From assembly GCA_004151065.3 (NCBI GenBank), contig NWUY0300059364.1, positions 1 through 15,119 on the forward strand: 15,119 bases of DNA, given 5' to 3'. The stretch comes from Larix sibirica (taxonomy: Eukaryota > Streptophyta > Pinopsida > Pinales > Pinaceae). This document shows positions 9,780 to 15,119 of this stretch, piece by piece. The notes below the pieces were generated by a model that searched no databases, had not been told where the DNA came from, and saw nothing but the letters and a program-made list of their open reading frames with translations. The position numbers were made by a program, and so were the translations under genes. The number at the start of each line of letters is the position of its first letter. Positions within the stretch are counted from its first letter, which is position 1.

Positions 9780-10504
9780 TTGGAGGTCAAGTGTATAGTC
9801 TCTTATTGTGTGGAAGGTTATGCTTCTCAAGCTTACATGTTGAAGGTAATATTGTAGTTTAGCTTTGTGATTTCTTGTCTTTGTTGGGCCATAGGAAGGG
9901 CATTATTGCCACATTGGATGGAGGTTATGTTTTTTTATACTATACTTTCATTGCTATTTTACTTTAAAGAAGAATATTGTGCACCTTACCTTTGTTTGGA
10001 TTGTGCAGATCTAATCTTTTTTGTTGTAGGATACACCCAATATAGCAAGAAAGGAGAGATTCATCTTTCCCCTTGCTACTCTACATCAGTCTTTCTAACT
10101 CATCAAGTAGGTGGTGGTTCCTGGTTTCAACCTCCCTCTCTTGGTGACCTTTTCATGGAAGCAAAACCCCTCATGACTACTTCTACATGACCCCATCGCC
10201 CCTCTTTAAAGGGGCACTCTACCTCTTTTCTCTCTAGCAATTTCCCTCTTTATAAAACTAAAAAATTTCGTTTTTGTTTCTCACATGCATGTGAAGATCC
10301 ATGGCTAAATAACTCAAATCTCAAGATCCAATTTTACATGCATATAGATCTAGTAGTTTAGTGTTCAAATTCTTAGTTAGATCTAGTTCATTTCTTGTTT
10401 CTAAGTGTACACATATGAAAGTTTATCATTTAGCACTCAGATGCATGTTTACTTTATGAGTGGGCAGCGGTATTTTTGACATATTTGAGCATTTTAGCTC
10501 GCTT

Positions 10505-10535
10505 CTCGCTATCCAAACAGTCCTTGGACAGCGAG
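10505..10535. repeat. 12-bp hairpin with one mismatch
   Basis: Arms CTCGCTATCCAA (10505-10516) and TTGGACAGCGAG (10524-10535) pair with one mismatch around a 7-base loop. A related GGACAGC string recurs near 10699 (TTTCGGACAGCAAG). Confidence 0.7.
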
Positions 10536-11790
10536 GAAACATCACTTACATCCATCTAAAATCATAGATTTTGACCTTATTTCATTAGTTTTTCATCTAA
10601 CTTTTTTTGGCAGGTTAAGCCTCCACCCGAGAGAGATCAAAAGGGCTTCATTCCAGAGTTCATTCGCTGTTGTTTTCTAACGTTTATTTGCAGGTTTCGG
10701 ACAGCAAGCACACAACCCAAAGGCAGCCCAGATTGGCCACCATTAAACCCCCAAGGGTGCCTGCCAAACAAGACATCTTACCTCACCATTTTCTTACATG
10801 CATTTTCCTCTAATTGTAAGTTTGATTGTTGGCCATAAGGACCTATAGTAGGCCTTCTAAAGGCTGCATAACCCTATTGTAACTGATCAAGTAGGATGGT
10901 GGTGTCATAACCCCCCTCTCCGCCCCATTTCCATGTGTGTGTATTTTTGCTCTTCTCTTTCTTTTTCTGCTTAACTTAGCATAGTTCATTTTTCTTGAGT
11001 TTGCTTTGAGTAGTAATTACGTGACAGTTACTTTCAGTTGGAAAAATAACCTTATTGCATGCTTTTATATCTTGCATATTATTCATGCATGTTGTAACAA
11101 ATCTAATTAATCAAACCAAAGCAACGCTCCAAAGCATTATGTTCATTCACTTACGCAATTTTGTAAATTTTGCAATAAATTCCATCTAAGCAAAATTAAT
11201 TCTAAAACATTTCACACTAATTAAACTCAAAACTAATCCTCCCTAAAGATGTATTCCGGCGTCTATAAACATCCATAGAATTGTCATTTGTAGTGACCGT
11301 TGGGAGCTATCAGGCTACACCCTTGATTGGTGTATAGCGTTAGACATTCCCTACAACTCCGATCTAGTCCCCTCTTCATGTGGTACCACACTTGACATCA
11401 TTCCCAGACTCGTTTCCGCATACCTCGCGTATATCAAAAACTCCCCTCTCCCCTTAATAATTAACAAGCAAGTCAACCCTCTCTCCAGCAAGTTCACAAT
11501 TTGATTTCGCTTCCACATTTTAGTAATTAAATAACTTTCTAATTGGTAAATTAATCTCTTAGTTTAACTTGTAGGTATCTCTTGTTTTTCTTAATTGTAT
11601 CATTTTTTGTCCAATGGTTAAAGCATTGATCTCTATGATATGCATGTTGAAGCTTTGATCTACGTAGTGATTGTTTCTTTGATTTACCTATTAGATAGAT
11701 TAGTTTTCTAGTTTTCTCTTTTTTTTAAACTCCTAAGTCACTTTTTCTGAAGCGACCATCCTTAAAAATTTTAGGGTGTAACTCCCTTGG

Positions 11791-11820
11791 CTTTTGTTTA
11801 GGAGTTGGCCTAAACAAAAG
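11791..11820. repeat. Perfect 12-bp inverted repeat with 6-base loop
   Basis: CTTTTGTTTAGG (11791-11802) and CCTAAACAAAAG (11809-11820) are exact reverse complements around the loop AGTTGG. It lies about 135 bp before hAT-1 coding sequence resumes, near the right end of the unclassified insertion. No U-run follows that would mark a bacterial-style terminator. Confidence 0.9.
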
Positions 11821-11954
11821 GATTTGAGTGTTGTGGTGACACTTGCACCAAACTCGTTGACGTGCCCCCAAGGCTACTCTCAGTGAGTTGAGATTTTTCT
11901 CAGGTCCACGTGCAGATCTTGATGGCAACACAAAGGACATGTGGTATTTTTTAT

Positions 11955-13016
11955 ATGTTTAATGTGATGACTAGGGAGGATGTTGATCTTGCGATAGGAA
12001 TATATTTTTTGTATGCGGCATCCCTGTCAATGTAGCGCATTCACCATATTTTGAACAAATGGTTCATGCCATTAATGAAGGACCAACAAACTATAAGCCA
12101 CTTGGTTATGAGAAGCTTCAAGCAGTGTTAGTTTACAAGGAGAGATTCAATTATGAGAAGGTGATGTTCATGTTACCATTGAAGGCATCGTGGAGTGTGG
12201 ATGGTTGGTTGGATTGCTGAAATCGTCCATTGCTAAACATTATTGTATCCTTTGTATTCGGTCCTTATTTTCTAAAGATAATTGATTGTCCTAGTCAAAA
12301 GAAGAAAATAATTTTCTTGAATCACCAAATATGCAAGGTCATTGCAGAGGTGGGGCCATCAAATGTTGTTAAAGTTATCATAGATGCAATGCACGTTTGC
12401 AAAGCAACAAGGTTGATGGTCCAAAGAGAATATAAGCATATTTTTTGAATACCATTTGTTGTGCATTCATTGGATATTGCACTAAAATACATTAGCAAAA
12501 TTAACTGGATTACCAAGCTAATTGAAGATGGGTGCAAAATTGAGATGTTCATATTGTAACCACCATCAGTGAAAAGCCCATATATTGTAAGTTCTCCAAA
12601 GTGGATATGTTTAAACCAACTAATACTAAATTCACCATATAGTACATTCTTCTTCAACAACTGTTGACAATGAAGGGACCTTTATCTACCATAGTTGCGA
12701 GTGACACGTGGGAATTGTGGAGATATTCTTCATCAGATGCAACCATTGAGGTGGAGCATATGATTTTGGATGATCATGTTTGGGTTGATGTTAAATTTGT
12801 TAAATCAATATGTGATACGAAAATATCGACAATATGTGTAAAACGATTAAATCCATCACAAATAATAGAGATCTCACCTTATACCTATAGTTGGAAATAA
12901 AGGTTAAATATGGGTGGTGGAATAAATTAAATACACCTCTTCATATGGTAACAAATGCCCATAATCTAAACTAGTATGATGCTTAGAAAACAAAGAAGAG
13001 TCCTTCCAAGATAAAG
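11955..13016 (+). pseudogene. hAT-1 transposase, DUF659 and catalytic region (decayed)
   Basis: The reading resumes with MFNVMTREDVDLAIG (11955-11999). It shifts one base and continues FFVCGIPVNVAHSPYFEQMV (from 12005), then YKPLGYEKLQ, the classic entry into DUF659. Then come SVDGWLD (12197 on), matching the SDGWTD motif that carries the first catalytic Asp, and VIIDAMHVCKA (12374 on), matching TDNAxNxxxA with the second Asp. VVHSLDIALKYI corresponds to the CxxHxLNLxL block. After a shift near 12590 the frame gives FSKVDMFKPTNTKF, YILLQQL, VASDTWELW and MILDDHVWVDVKFV. A last shift near 12900 gives WNKLNTPLH and KKSPSK. Stops lie at 12218, 12446, 12557, 12640, 12898, 12972 and 12984. hAT enzymes cut and paste DNA with a DDE site; this copy cannot. 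Confidence 0.88.
13011..13016. repeat. Left copy of decayed LINE target-site duplication
   Basis: ATAAAG here and ATAGAG at 13742-13747 flank the LINE and differ at one of six bases. Rejoining hAT-1 across them restores the expected order SPSK then EVVIGF, which supports the insertion point. Confidence 0.5.
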
Positions 13017-13741
13017 TCCCATTGCTGTAGTATGACTCCCCTCGTATGTATTTCGGGCTTCATTAGAGACACCCCCTTTCACCTATACTCAATGCGAGAT
13101 GGGCATTGTCAAACTAGGAGATTTGATGGGTTTGTCAATTGCATAGCATTTGGTTGGTGTAGATTTCGTATAAGTTGTGCGTGTTTGCTTGGTTGGTTAT
13201 TTATCAAGGTATCCCTTCCAAAGCTAGGTTGTCCAAGTCTAGCCTTTCAGATGGTCATTTCCCAAGGTGTCAAAGACCAAAAACCGTCAAACACATTTTT
13301 TGGGATTGCAAGATTACGAGGCAGTGTTGGAACTTTCTGGAGGATCAACATCCAGGCTTGTTCGAAAACAAGCTCTATTGGAGGGCAGATTTACTTGGAG
13401 ATGGGCACTCTCTTGTTCACGAGTCATTCTTTGGTTTATAGCATTGCTTACAGATTACTACGTTGTTTGTGATTTGGAAACTCAAGTACGTGTTTGACCA
13501 AGAGATTAGCTTTGTTTTCACTTTTGTTTCTTTGTTGAAATATGAGGTGCATTAGTTGTTAGCTAAAGGTGCATTATTGATTAAGGATTCTAAAAAATTA
13601 GATTCTAGTGTATACTCTGATTTCATTTATGCTTTAGTCTCCAGAAGAGGTTATGATAGGCATTGTCTATACCCTTCCTTTCTTAGCCCTTTGTCTATAA
13701 ATATGTTTATGTGAATATAAGAAGTATTTTCAATAAAAAAA
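13017..13741 (+). mobile_element. 5'-truncated LINE with zf-RVT domain, inserted in hAT-1
   Basis: In one frame after a stop at 13160, the sequence reads KLCVFAWLVIYQGIP, then KARLSKSSLSDG, FPRCQRPKTVKHIFWDC and QCWNFL. This is the zf-RVT domain at the C-terminus of many plant LINE reverse transcriptases (LP-x-(K/R)ARL..C..C....ET..H....C....W). A stop at 13439 is followed in the same frame by TLFVIWKLKYVFDQE, which fits the IWK.RN..VF ending of these proteins, up to the stop at 13553. A 3' untranslated region then runs to an A-rich tail CAATAAAAAAAA (13731-13742). The reverse transcriptase and everything before it are missing, so the copy is heavily 5'-truncated. It is a different LINE type from the one at 7355-8158. 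Start and end are set from the hAT-1 junctions. Confidence 0.75.
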
Positions 13742-13747
13742 ATAGAG
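13742..13747. repeat. Right copy of decayed LINE target-site duplication
   Basis: ATAGAG directly after the A-tail, paired with ATAAAG at 13011-13016. The last base is also the first of the GAG codon where hAT-1 reading resumes. Confidence 0.5.
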
Positions 13748-13952
13748 AGGTGGTTATAGGATTCTTGACTGCAATAAAGATAATTTTTGGTTCTACAGAG
13801 GATCCATTTGACACATGTTGCTTAGTTTGCCCAATTTTCATGTGGACAAGGTGTGTTTGTCTCACAAGAAGCTTTGGCTAATAGGCATAAAATCGAGGAT
13901 CTAATTGATTGGTGGTGGTTTCATGGTACATAAGCTCTAGAGATGTAGAAAT
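13747..13952 (+). pseudogene. hAT-1 transposase, start of the C-terminal hAT region (truncated)
   Basis: Directly after the LINE tail the frame reads EVVIGFLTAIKIIFGSTEDP. A one-base shift near 13830 then leads into FSCGQGVFVSQEALANRH and DLIDWWWFHGT. The FxxxxGxF...A...R...DP..WW..(Y/H)G pattern is how the C-terminal hAT dimerisation region begins in DUF659-type transposases. A stop at 13931 (where Glu or Gln would be usual) and one at 13946 follow, and the reading ALEM-stop-K fits ALEMQKF just before it ends at 13952. The remainder of the dimerisation region (the SSSxxERNWS block) is not in the window. It is expected on the far side of the second hAT element that begins at 13953. Confidence 0.8.
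13945..13952. repeat. Predicted left 8-bp target-site duplication of hAT-2
   Basis: GTAGAAAT lies immediately before the proposed hAT-2 terminus. hAT elements duplicate 8 bp on insertion; the right copy would lie beyond this window, so the prediction is untested. Confidence 0.35.
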
Positions 13953-14040
13953 CAACGTTTTAAAAATTGGTCGACTAGGACTTGTACTTGACAGAGTTGA
14001 CCCCCTTGGGTTATGAACCAATCCTTAAATGGGCTTGGTC

Positions 14041-14105
14041 GATTGGTTTGGTACCGAACCGGCTGAGTCAAGGTCTGACTCAGTCGGTTCAGTACCAAAC
14101 CAGTC
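14041..14105. repeat. 65-bp near-perfect palindrome (30-bp arms, 5-base loop)
   Basis: The left arm 14041-14070 and right arm 14076-14105 match at 27 of 30 positions as reverse complements around AGGTC. The core pairs GGTTTGGTACCGAACCGGCT with its near complement. Two of the three differences would be G-U pairs in RNA, leaving one true mismatch. The unit is richer in G+C than its surroundings. Subterminal repeats in hAT elements can bind transposase; here that is inference. Confidence 0.93.
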
Positions 14106-14235
14106 AAACCAGCCGAGTCTGACATAACTCAATTGAGTTGATGTGGGTCCAAGGGTGCACACGTGGAAGGAAAAGACCATTTAAAAAAAATTGACTATTT
14201 TACTAAAACCCTAAGACACTAAACCCTATCTCAAG

Positions 14236-14244
14236 CCTATAAGG
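14236..14244 (+). promoter_or_regulatory. TATA-like box of hAT-2 (candidate)
   Basis: CCTATAAGG lies about 455 bp upstream of the BED start codon and below the palindrome. A second candidate, CTATATTTA, is at about 14258-14266. The assignment depends on the hAT-2 model. Confidence 0.3.
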
Positions 14245-14698
14245 AGACGCCCCGACCCTATATTTACCTCACATCTTCATTGAGCATTCGTGAGCATTTG
14301 GATCTTTTGGAGCAGAATTGCAAGCTGAGCAATTAGAGGTTTTGGAGCTTGTTGGGCAGTCTTCTTGGACTGTTTGTAGTGGGTTTGGCATCTCATTGAG
14401 GAGGCTACAGCCTAGCTTGAAGCTTGGAGGAGTTGTTGTCCATCTCATTGTAATTTGTGGCCATTGAGTTGTTTTGTTGGTTGTTTCCATTGTCCCAGTC
14501 TAACAGTCAATTGTCCTGGTATGTCAACAATCTGAAATGAGTCAAATCTGCCCCTATTTTGTCATAAAAAAATTACAAGAGGTCTGAACTCTAAGAGTCT
14601 GAAATTTATCTTTTAATTTTACATTTTGTTGAAAAAGAAATTAAGATAGGCACATTTTAATTAGCAGATTTGTTTAACAGTTCAACTTTGCATTTCCC
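14245..14698. other. Presumed hAT-2 leader, no coding sequence recognised
   Basis: The sequence between the TATA-like box and the BED start has no recognisable protein. A minus-strand frame of 73 codons (14269-14490) has no family match. The TTTTAATTAGCAG string (14656-14668) could be a 3' splice site in a leader intron. Confidence 0.4.
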
Positions 14699-14961
14699 AT
14701 GGCCCCAAGAGAGAAAGACCCTACATTGATCCATGTGAATATCATTGACAATAGGACGATGATTTGCAAATTTTGCAAGAAATTGATCAAAGTGGGGCTG
14801 TTCATCAATTGAAGCAATACTTGGCTAGTGTAAGAGGCCAAGTTGTCCCCTGTGAAGCACCAACAGAATTGATTGGAGCAATTAGGTTGGAATTGCAAAA
14901 GCAGTTTGAAAATTTTAAAGCAAACAAGGCTAAACAGGCTGAAATAAATGTTGACTCTTGA
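14699..14961 (+). pseudogene. hAT-2 transposase, BED zinc finger part with one frameshift
   Basis: The ATG at 14699 opens MAPREKDPT, the MAPREKDP start seen in many plant hAT transposases, and continues to ICKFCKK with the two finger cysteines (codons at 14765 and 14774). A shift between about 14780 and 14795 moves to the next frame, which reads GAVHQLKQYLASVRGQVVPC and then EAPTELIGAIRL, QKQFENFKANKAKQAE and a stop at 14959. This is the RLKxHLA...V..C......V...I...L tail of a BED finger with its helical extension. The usual second zinc histidine (QHLA) is Tyr here (QYLA), so zinc binding would be lost even without the shift. Apart from these faults the piece is better preserved than hAT-1, which fits a younger insertion. 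After the stop I see no clear continuation. Confidence 0.8.
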
Positions 14962-15119
14962 CTTCAAACCATTTCAAGCAAGAAGTTTTCCCTTGGATTC
15001 CCACTTCAAGTGAATCCATTTGCCCAAGTTCGAGGGCTCAACATACTTCACCTCTTCTCATCCTCTTTTCTTAAATAATTCTGGTTACTGGTTACTAATA
15101 TCAGATTTACATTCTTGCA
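14962..15119. other. Window end, nothing recognised
   Basis: Probably more of hAT-2 (linker after the BED finger), but no motif is clear in the three plus-strand frames. A frame reading VNPFAQVRGLN is open for a short distance only. Confidence 0.4.

Larger units (their letters stand above)
9114..11954. mobile_element. Unclassified insertion splitting hAT-1
   Basis: This stretch separates two pieces of the same hAT-1 protein that lie in the same strand and order, so most of it was probably inserted. I could not classify it. No gag, protease, reverse transcriptase or integrase motif was found, nor a pair of long terminal repeats. Weak LTR-like signs are the AATAAAATAAAGG signal (9767-9779) and, further on, TTTATAAAACT (about 10251-10261). 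A 107-codon plus-strand frame at 9867-10190 has no recognisable domain. The C-rich run CCCCCCTCTCCGCCCC (about 10910-10925) is polypurine on the minus strand and is followed there by TTATGACACC. A relic of an LTR-type element without coding sequence is possible. Exact ends and target duplication are not resolved. Confidence 0.5.
13953..15119 (+). mobile_element. hAT-2: 5' end of a second hAT transposon (runs off the window)
   Basis: hAT-1 coding stops being readable exactly where CAACGTTTTAAAAATTGG begins (13953). The following sequence has the layout of a hAT 5' end: a terminal A/T-rich motif, a subterminal palindrome (14041-14105), a TATA-like CCTATAAGG (14236-14244), a leader of about 450 bp and a BED-finger reading frame starting at 14699 on the same strand. 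I therefore read it as a separate hAT element inserted into hAT-1. Its right end, the rest of its transposase and its second terminal repeat lie outside. The terminus is inferred from the hAT-1 break, not from a seen pair of terminal repeats. Confidence 0.55.

Noticed and set aside
9867-10190. 107-codon plus-strand open frame
   Set aside because: It has no recognisable domain, its residue composition looks like translated non-coding sequence, it lies in an insertion with transposon-like features, and it has no clear gene context.
12322-12660. 112-codon minus-strand open frame
   Set aside because: It is the complement of the hAT-1 DUF659 reading, which has clear family motifs on the plus strand.
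13032-13497. 146- and 76-codon plus-strand frames over the LINE
   Set aside because: The zf-RVT motifs lie in a different frame (that of 13175-13441); these are shadow frames.
14674-14967. 97-codon minus-strand open frame
   Set aside because: It is opposite the hAT-2 BED finger and has no family resemblance of its own.
1-15119. CRISPR array, tRNA or rRNA genes, bacterial operons
   Set aside because: No regularly spaced identical repeats, no tRNA A/B box pair with acceptor pairing that I could see, no rRNA-like sequence, and no bacterial gene layout.

Overview
This window looks like intergenic or intronic DNA from a large, repeat-rich plant nuclear genome, probably a seed plant. The evidence is a plant-type glyoxalase-fold first exon with a plant-like splice donor, BED/DUF659-type hAT transposase fossils, two kinds of plant LINE remnant, a Ty1-copia-type LTR, A+T-rich low-density sequence, and no bacterial-type gene packing. 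I cannot name the species. The only protein-coding sequence that looks intact is one short exon.

Layout. Positions 1-1970 hold A+T-rich sequence with no recognisable gene. At 1971-2143 an imperfect tandem duplication (period about 101 bp) lies just upstream of the glyoxalase-like exon (2155-2312, + strand), which ends in a strong GT donor. No later exon of that gene was found, so everything downstream is either a very long intron or the exon is an orphan fragment. A diverged direct duplication (2482-2720 and 3061-3281) follows. A minus-strand copia-type LTR with its polypurine tract (about 3762-4132) comes next, then about 3.2 kb without recognised genes that contains small tandem repeats and an (AT)9 tract.

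From 7355 to the right edge the window is a stack of decayed transposons. A minus-strand LINE C-terminal region (7355-8158) keeps one frame for 268 codons but has five internal stops. Next to it is a plus-strand hAT transposase fossil, called hAT-1 here, in three collinear pieces: BED zinc finger (8318-8740), DUF659/catalytic region (11955-13016) and the start of the C-terminal hAT region (13747-13952). The first gap (about 8741-11954) holds an unclassified insertion with a 213-nt foldback, a 42-bp tandem repeat and short hairpins. The second gap (13017-13741) is a 5'-truncated plus-strand LINE with a zf-RVT domain, an A-tail and a decayed target duplication. At 13953 a second hAT element (hAT-2) begins, apparently inserted into hAT-1. 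It carries a 30-bp-arm palindrome, a TATA-like box, a leader and a frameshifted BED zinc finger (14699-14961), and it runs off the window.

No genes here work together as a pathway. What the window records is the order of insertions: hAT-1 is the oldest element in the right half, and at least three elements inserted into it. I found no convincing new biological system. The points most worth checking are the foldback, the LINE lineage on the minus strand, and the nested hAT history.
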